A DNA stretch of 22,526 nucleotides from Chrysochromulina tobinii (Eukaryota > Haptophyta > Prymnesiales > Chrysochromulinaceae), in NCBI GenBank assembly GCA_001275005.1, contig JWZX01002295.1, positions 1-22,526 of the forward strand, read 5' to 3'. Under the pieces are notes generated by a model. The model ran no database searches and was not told the DNA's origin. It saw nothing but the letters and a program-made list of their open reading frames with translations. A program made the translations under genes and the position numbers. This document shows positions 7,731 through 17,406 of this stretch, one piece after another. The stretch's first letter is position 1, and the number at the start of each line of letters is the position of its first letter.

Positions 7731-9158
7731 ATGGAAGGCATCGTCACAAGCGATGAAGTATGCGTGACGCAGCCATGCGTCACGGGTCTTGAACTCAGCT
7801 GCACGACGGTGGCGGCCGATCGGTCGACAGATACGTATCCATCGTCGTTGTCATCTGCTGAGTGCTCCATTTCGAGTGCTCCATCCATTAGCATGGCGAG
7901 TTCTGAAGATGGCTCCCAGGTGCTGCCCTCGCAGGTGCCGGTAGCTTCTTGGTCGCAGGTGCTCGTCACCAGCGCTTTTGGCTCGCACGCGATGATTCTC
8001 AAGGGTGTGGACGGCTTGCGCGTCGAGCGCCTCGTCATCGGCGGAGACGTCGTGGATGATGGCGACCAGACCTGCCCAGCGCTTGCATTCGTCGCCCTCG
8101 GGCTCATTGACGTGGCCGACGCGACCGGCGCCACGTTACTTCACATGGCGTGCCAACGGGGGCTAGAGGTGCGCTCGAATGAATCATGACCTCCGATTGC
8201 CTCAGATGGTCATAAGCTGCCTCCGAGGTGCCTTCGCTGATGGCAACTGATTGCCTCCGAGGTGCCTTCGATGGACTCCAATGGCCACCGAGTGCCCTCG
8301 CTGATGACCTCACTGATGGCCTCGCTGATGGCCTCCCTCATCAGGCACTTACCAAGACACTCATCAAGCACGGCGCGAACCTCGAGCGCCGTAGTGGCGA
8401 CGAGTTCACCGCGTTGCACGTGGGCTGCGTCCTCGGGCACGCCGGCTGCGTGCGGCTGCTGGTGGCTGCGGCCGCCGACGTTCATGCGCGCGCGACGCTC
8501 GGTGCGACGCCGTTGATCCTCGCCGCCAGCCGCGGCCATCACGACGTCTGCAAAGTGCTGCTCGAGGCAGGCGCCGTCCTGAGCGCCATCGACGAGCTCG
8601 GCATGGTGGCGGCGTATTACGCGCAGGTGAGTGCTGATGACCTCTGATGACCTCTGATGACCTCTGATGGCCTCTGATGGCCTCTGATGACCTCTGATGA
8701 CCTATGATGACGAGATCGGCATGGCGGCGTACTACGCGCAGGTGTACAAGCAACACGCCTCTAATGACCCCTGATGGCCTCTGATGACCACTGATTGCCT
8801 CCCTCATCAGGTGTACAAGCATCACGCCGTCTCCAAGGTGCTGAGAGAGGCTGCCCGGGCCGAAGCGCGTGCGGAAGCCATTGCTTCCGTAAGTGCTTCC
8901 GCCCGTGCTCTCGCCGATGCCTCCCGCTCAGCCCGTTCTGAAGTCTTGGCACTCATCGAAGAAGTTGCGAGAAGGGCCCGGGCCGAGCCGCCAGCTTTGG
9001 CCGAGGGTTCGTCAACTTTGGCCGAGGGTTCGCCAACTTTGGCCGAGGGTTCGCCAACTTTGGTCGAGGGTTCGTTTTCAGGCCGGGCGGCAGCTCGCCC
9101 AAGTAAAGCCGCTCACGAAGAGCCAAGAACGAGCCCGGACAGTCTATCTCCTCCTTAA
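7731..9158 (+). CDS. Ankyrin-repeat protein with Ala/Arg-rich coiled-coil tail
   Basis: Predicted 355-residue protein from exons 7731-8168, 8345-8626 and 8811-9158; frames join exactly. Residues 1-120 are Ser/Thr-rich and acidic, with no known domain. Four ankyrin repeats follow: DATGATLLHMACQRG, SGDEFTALHVGCVLGH, ATLGATPLILAASRGHH and the divergent DELGMVAAYYAQVYK. The last helix runs into an Ala/Arg/Glu-rich segment (REAARAEARAEA) likely to be coiled coil. It ends in a tandem STLAEGSP repeat and a basic Ser/Pro tail. Ankyrin repeats bind proteins; the partner is unknown. The ATG at 7731 is the first in frame; a later Met in exon 1 is possible. Both introns are of the repeat-bearing type shared with the TRPM gene. 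It is convergent with the TRPM gene. Confidence 0.78.
8169..8344 (+). other. Ankyrin-gene intron 1 (176 nt), introner-like
   Basis: Donor CTAGAG|GTGCGC and acceptor CCTCCCTCATCAG|GCA, phase 0. It joins QRGLE to ALTKTLIKHG, completing ankyrin repeat 1. The interior is a run of degenerate CTGATGGCCTC-like units, and the last 13 bases match those of ankyrin intron 2 and TRPM intron 2. Confidence 0.82.
8627..8810 (+). other. Ankyrin-gene intron 2 (184 nt), introner-like
   Basis: Donor GCGCAG|GTGAGT and acceptor CTCATCAG|GTG, phase 0. It joins AAYYAQ to VYKHHAVSKV. The first half is a tandem of 10-bp CTCTGATGAC/CTCTGATGGC units and the 3' end is CTGATTGCCTCCCTCATCAG. Between them sits a 51-nt diverged copy of the flanking coding sequence (8709-8759). 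Confidence 0.82.
8709..8759 (+). repeat. Intronic copy of the spliced exon 2-exon 3 junction
   Basis: This stretch matches the joined sequence of 8591-8626 plus 8811-8828 without the intron. It reads DEIGMAAYYAQVYKQHA, against DELGMVAAYYAQVYKHHA in the gene. It differs by one missing codon (GTG) and a few substitutions. It is either an ancestral duplicated segment or a cDNA-like copy, and its internal CAG|GT could serve as an alternative donor. Confidence 0.8.
8991..9074 (+). repeat. In-frame 21-bp minisatellite (4 copies)
   Basis: Four units of CCAACTTTGGCCGAGGGTTC plus G, with small changes, in the last exon of the ankyrin gene. They encode repeated S(P/S)TLAEG heptads. Confidence 0.92.
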
Positions 9159-9508
9159 GGTGCTGGTGGCGTCTGGCCGGAGAAAGGCCTTCGACCTCGC
9201 CCCGCCAAGGGAAGCTCGAAAATGCAAAAAGCGATAGCTATACGGTACAGTGGTCCGCTACCGTGCGTTCGGTCAATCATGCGTTATCGTGCGGATGAAT
9301 AGCGAGCAGTTTTTGTGAGTCTACTGAGCGACTAAGAACGGAAGGTTATGCGCAAAGTTCCGGTGCGCGACGACGGCCCACGTACCACGAGCGTCGAGCC
9401 GAGCGCGAGCTCCACGAGGACCCTCACCTCCCTTTCACCTCCCTTCGTCACACTGAACCGCTACCATGAGCCACTTAGGGAACATGCGCTGCTCGCATGC
9501 AACGTGCT
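9159..9508. other. Convergent intergenic region
   Basis: About 350 bp between the stops of the ankyrin (plus) and TRPM (minus) genes. It should hold both 3' ends. No gene or clear structural element was seen. Confidence 0.5.
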
Positions 9509-12500
9509 CTAATCGGAACCCTTTGCAGTCGATGCGGGAGGTTGAGGAGCCCTTTCAGGCTCGACGGCGAATCGGACTCCCTGCAGGCTCGAGAGCGCCG
9601 CGAGCTGGCGCCCGCGGCGGCGCTCGATGGCCTGCTGGGCGCGCACATCAGAGACGAGCTGCGAGAGCTCGTCTACCTTGAGCTCGCCCATCGCGCCCTC
9701 GTCGTACTCGGCGTGCAGGCGTTGAGCCTCGGCGATGTCGCACGGGACACCGAGGGATTCGAGGCACGCGCGCAGCTGAGCCACGTCGATGCCGCCCGAC
9801 TTGTCGCGGTCATACTTGTGGAACGCTTGAAGAGCGTCCTCAGGGTACGGCTCGGGGCCCGCGTCGGTCGACTTGGGCGGTGGCAGCGGCGGCAGCGGCG
9901 CCTTGGCGAGCTGCGCGCCCAGCGCCGTACCGGGCGCCCTCTGCGCTGGGTTGCGGCCGTCCGATACGGCCCCGCTCAGGACGGCGCCCATGGTGCTCGG
10001 CACGGCGCTCGGCATGGCTGGCGCCGAGCGGTGTGAATGTGAATGCGTGGGCGATGAAAAGGAGCCGGCTTCGATCGACAAAGCGCCCGGTGGAGGCCGG
10101 TACGCGTGCGACGAGAGCGCATGTGCACCGTGCAAGTAGCTGGAGACGCGCGTGCCGCGCGGGTCAGCGCTGGCCTGGCCGGGCTTGACTGGGCCAGGCA
10201 GCATCCCGAGCTTGACCTGCATCGAGTGCAGCGTGCTGTCGAGCTGCTCCACCTTGCTGATGAGCGGATGGAGACTCTCCGTGAGGAGCCCTCCGAAGCT
10301 GTCGAGCGCCGTGTGGAGCACCTCCGTCGCAGCCAGCTCGCTCGGCGGCGTCGTCGGCGGCTCGCCCGCGCTTGGGAGTGGGCTAAGGGACGTCCGTTTG
10401 ACGAGACCGTCACGCCTCTGGCTCGGCACGGCGCTGCTCGGCACGGCGCGGCCGACTGAGGCGTGCGCCCGCGTCGTCGTGAGCGCATCCCATACGCTTT
10501 CCTCAGAGGTCTTCCCCTTTTGGAAGGTCTGCCTTTTTTGGAAGGGGAGCTCGGGTTCTCGCTGGAGCTGGCGCTGCTGCTGCAGCAGCCGTTGGAGCGC
10601 GCGGCTCTCGACCTCGCTCGCATGCTCCAACTTGTATGCCGCGTCCTGCTGGGCGCTGCGCGTTGTCTTGGGCGAGTCGCGTCGGCGTCGGCGCCCAAGA
10701 GCCTCAAAGAAGTTGAGTGGCGGAGGGAGCAGAGGCGCGAGAGCGTAACGGCGGCACGTCGCTGCGCGCTTGAGGCGCCAGTGCAGCTCGGCGTCCTCCA
10801 TCGCCTCGCAGTACGTGCGCACGAACATGGCGATGAGCACGTTGACGAGTAGCAGCGCGACAACGACCATGTACGCCCATTGCCACGCTGGCGCGAGGAC
10901 CGAGGTCGACGGGGCCTGGTAGCCGAGCGTGGACGGCTCGTAGTACCCAAACATGGACCAGAGCATCGCCCACCACGCCCCCCCTACCGAGAAGTCGATG
11001 TTCAGCTCCGGGATGAGGATCAGAGGAGTCGTGAGCTCGTGGCGCAGATTGGGAGCGAGGATGCCGTTACCGAGCACCGCCCCGATCGTGAAGAGCATCG
11101 TGGGCTTGAGCCATCTGATGAGGGAGGCAATCAGTAGAGGTCATCAGAGGCCATCAGAGGCCACCAGAGGCCATCAACGGATCGCGGAGGCGCATGAGCC
11201 TCGTGATGATGAAGGCCATCAGTGGCCATCAGCCGCAGGGGGCCACCAGAGGGAAAGCAGGGCACTCGCGGCATGTGGCACGCCTCGAGGGCACTTACGT
11301 GAGCAGATTGCCTGCGAACATGCGCTCGATGCACGTGACGAGCATGCCAGTGTCGCGGCTCAATGTGAGGAATTCAACCATGCGGATCCCGAGTGCGAGC
11401 AGCCCAATGGCGGCAAAGATGCGCATCAATTCAATCTCGAGAGACCACGGGCATTGATCGACGAAGCCGAAGTCGCCTTCGCCTGAAGTGGCCTCGTGGA
11501 CGTCGTTCTCGTACTCGCTCAGCCAGTGGCGATCGGGGCGCAGATGCCACTCTGGATAGAGGCCCTGCAGCCAGCTCCAAAAGTCGTGCGGATGCATCAG
11601 AGCGACGGGCGCTGTCTCGGGCGCTCCGCTCAGGGGTGTGTCCGTGAAGCCCGAGATGGCGCTCAAGGCGGGGCTCGGCTCCGACTCGCGCTGCAAGATG
11701 AGGATGCACCGCATGACTGACGCCACGACGAGCGACACGTTGATGATCAGGTCCATCACGTTCGGTCGGGCTCGTCGCTCATCAACCACACGTAGTAACG
11801 TCCACCCGAAGAAGACGAAGTGGCGCCAGGCGAGATCCCCACAGAGGCGCGAGTAGAAGATGTTGGCGGCGAGGATGGTATACCCGACGGTGCAGAGGGC
11901 GATGAAGGCACGCTTGACCATAGGGATCTGGAAGAAGGCGTACATGGAGCGTGTGCTCGAGAGACTCACCGCGCTCTCCTCGCCAAAGCCGTCGGCGCCC
12001 ACGACGGCGCCCTGGGTCCCCCATTTGGTCCCCCATTTGGTCCCCCATTTGGAGCTTGGCCACAGGTCGTTGAGCTCGAGCGGCACGATCTGCACGAAAA
12101 AGGGTGCGAGCGCGATCTGAAGGGCGAGCGTCCAGATGGCGTGCATCTTGGTCAGCCGCACCGCCCCCGACTCATTCGTGCGCCCCATCCAGCGCTCGTC
12201 GAGGATGCCCTGCGAGTGCCGGTGGCCCACGACGTGCAGGTTGGCCATCTGGATGGCGAGGTCGAGGATCGAGAGCCCCTCGGAGCCCGACGAACCGAGC
12301 ACCGCGTACGGGCCATCGACGGAGCAGAGCACCATCCGCGCGTCCTCTTGCGACTCGAAATAGTCGAGGATGCCTGCCGCGCCGTCCTTCAGGCGATCGA
12401 GCAGCTCTTGCAGCTCGCTCGCCTTCCTCGGAGGCACGCCTTCATCAAGCTTGCGTCGGCAGACCTCCTGACCAAGGAGCGACAAGCGCAGCGGCGCCGT

Positions 12501-15500
12501 GCTGAGCGTCCACAGCTGGTACGCGCCCTCGCACGAGCCATTGAGGATCGACCAGAGCGTTAAGTCGAGCGAGGACGCGCCGTGCCGGCGCGCCGCGTAG
12601 TACTCGAAGCCCTCAACGTACCTGTGCGGGGACCGCGCTGTGGTGAGCGCTTGCATGCAAGGCAGACCATCAGTGGCCCTCAACGTACCGTCCCATGAGC
12701 CTGCTGTGCTCGCGCCGCCACGGCGTCGTCGCGTGCACATCCTCCTGCGCATCGCCGGGCTTCTGCTGTGAACCTGAACGGCTGTGAAACTGCGCATCGC
12801 CGGGCTTCTGCTGGACGCTTTGCATGCCCCCGCCCCAATCCCTTTGCCCCTCCCAAGCGCTCTTCTCGGAGCGGCCTTCCTTGAGCGCCGTATTGAGCGC
12901 TCGCAGGTGGCCGAAGGCGTCGTGGACACCGTTGCCGCCGCCCTCGAAGAGGTCAGTCACGAAGACGTCGGCCGGGATGGCGCCGTGATGCACAAGCATG
13001 TCGAGGATGCGTAAATCGAAGCGGCTCGGGTCGCTCGCGCGCTTCAGCGCCATCTGGAAGGCAGCCTGCACCGCTGCATGCGTGCGGTGCTCGACGAGGA
13101 CAGTGTCCCTCAAGACGTGCTCTACCCACTCCTTGTTGCCCCGCGTGACCGCGTTGAGTAGCAAGCCGCGCTGTGGGACGTTGTGCATCTCGCGCGCGAC
13201 GCGCTCAATGAACTCCCTGTGGTTGCCAAACAAGACGATGCCACGCTCCCAAGGGTCCCGTTCGGACGCTGAGACCCACATCAGGTCGCCCTCCAATAGA
13301 TCGTCGACGCCCGCGCCCACGCCGAGCGCCAGCATGCCGCCGAGCTCGCGCGAGCAATGGAAGTGGAGCACGGTCGTCTCGATCCACGCATTGTCCGTGT
13401 TGCGGTAGTCGTCCACGTAGCCCGTGTACACCACATTCTTCTCGACGGATGAGAAGAGCTCCTCGATCAACACCTCGAGTCGCTCGTGCTCCTGGGCAGG
13501 CCGCTCCAAGGCGCTCGCCTTTTCGAGGACTCGCTCTTTCATGACGAGCTGTGCCCTCTTCTTGGGCGTCTCCCCCGGCCGAAGCATGCCCCCTTGGACT
13601 CCCCACACGCGCTTGGGTGGGTGCAGCACAAAGTACTTGGGACCAATCACCACGTAATCGTTGGGGCGCGGCGGGGAGCTCGCCTTGGCGTCGGCGGAGA
13701 CCTGGCAGAGCTTTGCATGCTCCTCATCGGTGAACTCGTGATGCTTCGGACGCACTTCGTTCGCGCCCTTGAGGAGCGCATTTGCGAGCTCAGCGAGCTC
13801 ACCGGTGCGGTCGAGCCCCGATGGGCGGCCGAGCGACTCCGCCCACACGTGCCTCTGCTCAGCGAGGCGCGCGAGGAACTGAAGCTTCTTCTCGCGGGGG
13901 TGGTAGCGCGTCACGATGGAGTCACACGCCTGGTTGGCGCCCCACTTGCGGAGCATGCCGCGGCCAGTCATCCCGGTACGCCCACGTGGGTTGAGGGGGC
14001 GTCCCGCCTGTACGGCGGCGCCCGGCTCGCGGCTCCGTTCCGGGCAGAACGTGATCTCGCCCTCAAAGGTACGACGGTCCTCCCGCAGCTCGTCTGAGAA
14101 GGTCTTGTTGGCTTTGGAGGGGTCCTCGTGCGCCAGGGAGTGCGTGGCGGTCAGAATGTCGTGCGGGTCCGACTGCGCACTCAGCGGAAGGTCGGGATTC
14201 CGGTCGCGCGACGCGTTGAGCACTTGCTCCGCTGTGAACTCAATCGGCTGGTACTCGCCGAGAGAGGCCGGCCAGCGCACGCACCACGAAACGTACTCAC
14301 TGGGCACATTGAAGCGTGGCGGGTAGCTGTCGCTCAGCTTGCCTTTGGGTCCGATCGGCCCAGGCTCACGCGCCATCTTGTGGCTGGTGAGGATATCCTT
14401 GACCCTGTCGACGAGTCCCCGATGGCTCGCATAGAGCGCCGCGTAGCGAGGCTCCTCATCGGCGTTCACGTGCAGCCACGTCACCTTGGCCGCATCGTCA
14501 CCGTGCTGCAGGCTGAGCCGTTTGGCGAGAATCGGCGAGCAGTGAAAATGGAACGCGGTCGTCTCGATCCACGCATTGTCCGTGTTGCGCGGGTCGTCGA
14601 CGTAGCCGCGGTAGATGATCGAACCCCCCTTGAAGAGCTCCTTGATGTAGCCTTCCATTTCGGCGCGCCGCGGATCCGCCGTATTGAACTGCGCCGCCTC
14701 CTCCAGGAATTCGCGCCGTACAGTCTCCGACACCTTCTCGCCCGCGTCGACCATGCCGCCGGGAAGCGCCCACGCGCCCGTGTCACGCCGCTGGATGGCC
14801 ACGACTTCAAGCCGGTCATTCTTGTCCGGGTTGAAGCGCGTCACGATCGGGTCCGCCGCATGGTTGGGTCCCCACTTGCCCAGCAGTCCGCGCCCGACCA
14901 GGCCGGTGCGTCCGCGTGGGTTCATCGGGAAGGAAGGGTTGGAGGGCACGTACCTGCCATTCGACTGCTGGAAGAGCAATGCGCCCACGGGCTCGGCAGC
15001 CTCCTCGTCAATTTCGTCGGTGCCTTTGGCGCGCACGCCGCTTTGGCTTCGCACGCCGCTTTGGCTGCGCACGCCGCTCTGGCTGCGCACGCCACTCCGG
15101 CTCACGGTGAAGCCCGCGTCGTACAGCTGACGCAGCAACGTCTCGTCGTACGCCGCGCCGCCACGGGCCGCGTTGCCCTTGACTAGCTGCTTGAGCTCGA
15201 AGCTCACGCGCTCATAGAGCTCATCCGCAATCTCGGCCACGTCGGCCTTGTCGGCCCACTTGCCGCCAGGCAGGTCGACTGCATTCTTGGTGACCACGTC
15301 GTGCGTGAAAAAGGGCGGGTCGTACTCCTCAAAGGGCTCCGTCCATGGCACCTTGCTATCGGGCACCGGGAAGCGCGGGCTCGTGTAGCTTGGGTGCTTG
15401 GAACGCGCGGCCTCATGCACGCGCGGGACGAGCCACCCGAGTGGCAGGTATCGCTTCTTGCGGCCGACGCGAAGCTTCTCGTGCTCGTTCAGGCGCGCCG

Positions 15501-17406
15501 ATTGGCGACGGTACGATCCAACGATGGCCTCAAAGATCTGTCGATCGAATGAGGTGACCAACGGGTCCGTGTACACATAGAGCAGCGACGGCACGGAGTC
15601 CTCTCCGGATCCCGAGTCACTCTCCTGCCGAATGGCCCAGAGCACGAGCTTGGCGAGCATGCGTGCGTGGCTCCCGGGGTGCTCGTCAAAGCCGAGCTCG
15701 ACCAGCTTGGGGTCGGACATCTTCGGCTCCCATGGCTTCTCGCCGCGCAGCACCGCCTCGCGTGCGTACTCGACTAGCCGTGCCACCTGGTTGGCGCATC
15801 CTCCGCTCTCGCGCACCACGATGAGCGGGTGATCGCTCTCGAGGATCTGAATGCACTTGGCATACGCGTCCTCACCACCACCGAGGCACACGTGGATGAG
15901 GGGCACCTCATCGGGCGTGTCGCGCGCATGCACGAAGGTCTCGAGCATGTGACGAAACTGGACATCGACGCGCGGGGACGCGCTGCCATCCTTCGCGCTG
16001 CCATCCTTCGCGCTGCCATCCTTCGCGCTGCCATCCTTCGCAGGCTCGGGTTCGTCAACGAGCAGGTAGTGAGTGTGGCTCGGATCGAGCGCATAACCAG
16101 TCGAGTCGAATAGGTCGTACTGCCCCGTAGCCGCCGTCGGATCGTCGGTGATCGCCATTTTGGGGCAGCTTTGGCGACGCTTGACATACCCCTTCACGTT
16201 GCGGTGCTCACACTGTGCGATCAGCGCGGCGTGCACGATCGCCTCCATGAACCAGGCGCGCCCCAGCTCGGACTGAGCGAGCCTGGTCTCGAAATCGATG
16301 TGCACCTCGAGCAGCTCGCTCCCCTGCGACGAGGTCCAGCTGCGCAGCTCGTCGATGAGCGTCAGCAGCACCCTAGGCGCGTGGACGAAACAGCGCGGCG
16401 CCGTGCTGGGCAGCGTCTTGCACGAGAGGAGCACATCAAGTATCCTCTCCACAGTCGCGCGGTACACGCGTGCGCGCTGCCCCTTCGGTGGGACCACCTG
16501 CACGCCATTGATCGTGCCCTGCAGTCGCCACTTCCCCAGCTCGAGTCCACGCACCATGTCGGCGGTCTGGCGCACCTTATCGATCGTCGAGTCGTCGACC
16601 TCGCCTGGGAGCCGGAGCGCATTCGAGTCGAGCTCGTGCGTGCGCAGGAAGGACTGCAGATACACGTCCGCGAGCGCCGCGTCGGGCAGGAACTTGGAGT
16701 TGCGGAACATGAGCTGGCTCAGCGCGGCGATGCCGATGCATGCAACACGCGATGCTTGCTCTGCACGTGCTCTGCTCTGCACGTGCTGCATCGCCTTGCC
16801 CGTGAGGCCAGCGACGCCGTTGTCGAAGCCACCCGTGATGATCCATACGTCCGACGTGCCCGCCATCGAGGCGATCCCTTCGATATAGGCGCGCTCCACC
16901 GCTGAGGGCAGCTGCAGCGTCTCCGCCTCGTCCGCGCCAGTGATCGAGAGCACCACCGAGGGCGCGGGCAGCCCCAACGCTGCGAGCAGGTCCGAGATGC
17001 GCTGTTCGGTCAGGTGCTTGGTCACCGACACGTACCGGTTGTTCGGTGGGATCGAGTGGGAGTTGCCCGCGCCGAACGCGATCGAGCCAAAGGTCGCGCG
17101 GTGCATGGGCTGCTCCTTGGACAACTGCCTCTCCCGAGTCGGGTCCACCTTCGCGCTGTACATGCGCAGGTCCAGCTGCTGCATCCGGCGGACGATCTTG
17201 CCCGACTCGTCATCCTGTGCGCGCGGAAATCTGCCCTCGATCTTGCTCCAGGGCCACTGAACCCCACCGGTCACGCCCATTTGCTCGGCCGATCGACCGT
17301 CCACGCTTAACGCCATTGAGGCGTACAAACGCCACAGAACTTCTGATGCCGCGAATTTCACTCGATACGACGGTTTCGGGGGACATATTCGCGACGGAAC
17401 GTTCAC
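9509..17406 (-). CDS. TRPM-type cation channel with SLOG, tandem NUDT9-like domains and C-terminal EF-hand
   Basis: Predicted 2548 residues from exons 17406-12689, 12621-11299 and 11114-9509 (7647 nt). Residues 150-206 (LSITGADE, WIITGGFDNGVAGLTGKA) and 503-547 form the SLOG/LSDAT domain of TRPM N-termini. NUDT9-like domain 1 (about 672-1005) has RFPVPDSKVPW, NPRGRTGLVGRG, GPNHAADPIVTR, an intact Nudix box (G884, E890, REFLEEA 898-904) and YVDDPRNTDNAWIETT. Domain 2 (about 1028-1405) keeps the flanking motifs but its Nudix box is degenerate. Helices lie near 1734-1753, 1807-1828, 1858-1882, 1969-1992, 2013-2036 and 2091-2113, with a pore-loop-like segment GGAWWAMLWSMFG before the last. A TRP-like helix (ELHWRLKR), coiled coil and EF-hand (DRDKSGGIDVAQ, 2449-2460) follow. 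In TRPM2, ADP-ribose and Ca2+ open a plasma-membrane cation channel; the same logic here is inference. A donor-like GTAAGC at 17437-17432 leaves the start uncertain. Confidence 0.88.
11115..11298 (-). other. TRPM intron 2 (184 nt), introner-like
   Basis: Donor CTCAC|GTAAGT and acceptor CTCATCAG|ATGG. Splicing gives NLLTWLKPTMLF and restores the S5-pore-S6 frame. The intron ends CTGATTGCCTCCCTCATCAG, identical to ankyrin intron 2, and carries the same CTCTGATGGC tandem units. It is exactly as long as that intron (184 nt). Confidence 0.9.
12015..12050 (-). repeat. In-frame 12-bp repeat (3 copies) in TRPM exon 2
   Basis: GGTCCCCCATTT occurs three times on the plus strand and encodes tandem KWGT units (about residues 1764-1775) in the loop between S1 and S2. 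Confidence 0.92.
12622..12688 (-). other. TRPM intron 1 (67 nt, GT-AG)
   Basis: Donor GGACG|GTACGT and acceptor CCGCACAG|GTACGT. Splicing joins SRLMGR to YVEGFEYYAARR in frame. The 14-base string GGTACGTTGAGGGC spans both the 5' and 3' intron boundaries as a direct repeat. The interior includes CCACTGATGG, resembling the introner-like units. Confidence 0.85.
15032..15103 (-). repeat. In-frame 18-bp minisatellite (4 copies) in TRPM exon 1
   Basis: Four units of CGCACGCCGCTTTGGCTT type on the plus strand encode tandem SGVRSQ hexads (about residues 769-792). They lie inside NUDT9-like domain 1, before its NPRGRTG motif. Confidence 0.92.
15982..16041 (-). repeat. In-frame 15-bp minisatellite (4 copies) in TRPM exon 1
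   Basis: Four perfect units of GCTGCCATCCTTCGC on the plus strand encode AKDGS pentads (about residues 456-475) in a loop of the SLOG region. Confidence 0.95.

Noticed and set aside
8627-8810. CRISPR-like array or coding repeats in the CTCTGATGAC tract
   Set aside because: Units are contiguous 10-mers without spacers, lie inside an intron with good splice sites, and the genome is eukaryotic.
11820-12563. 247-codon plus-strand open frame opposite TRPM exon 2
   Set aside because: Antisense to the channel helices; composition (Gly/Asp/His/Arg-rich) fits a reverse-frame shadow.
14128-15186. 352-codon open frame on the plus strand within TRPM exon 1
   Set aside because: It is antisense to well-matched NUDT9 motifs, has Arg/His/Leu-rich shadow composition and no recognisable domain. 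Long antisense frames are expected at this GC content.
16171-16905. 244-codon plus-strand open frame opposite the SLOG region
   Set aside because: Shadow of the conserved TRPM N-terminal coding sequence on the other strand; no domain or start context.
12670-17406. A separate soluble SLOG-NUDT9 protein ending at 12670
   Set aside because: The stop lies inside a segment with good donor and acceptor sites. Splicing joins the frame exactly to TRPM-type channel exons, and the SLOG domain is the usual N-terminus of TRPM channels.
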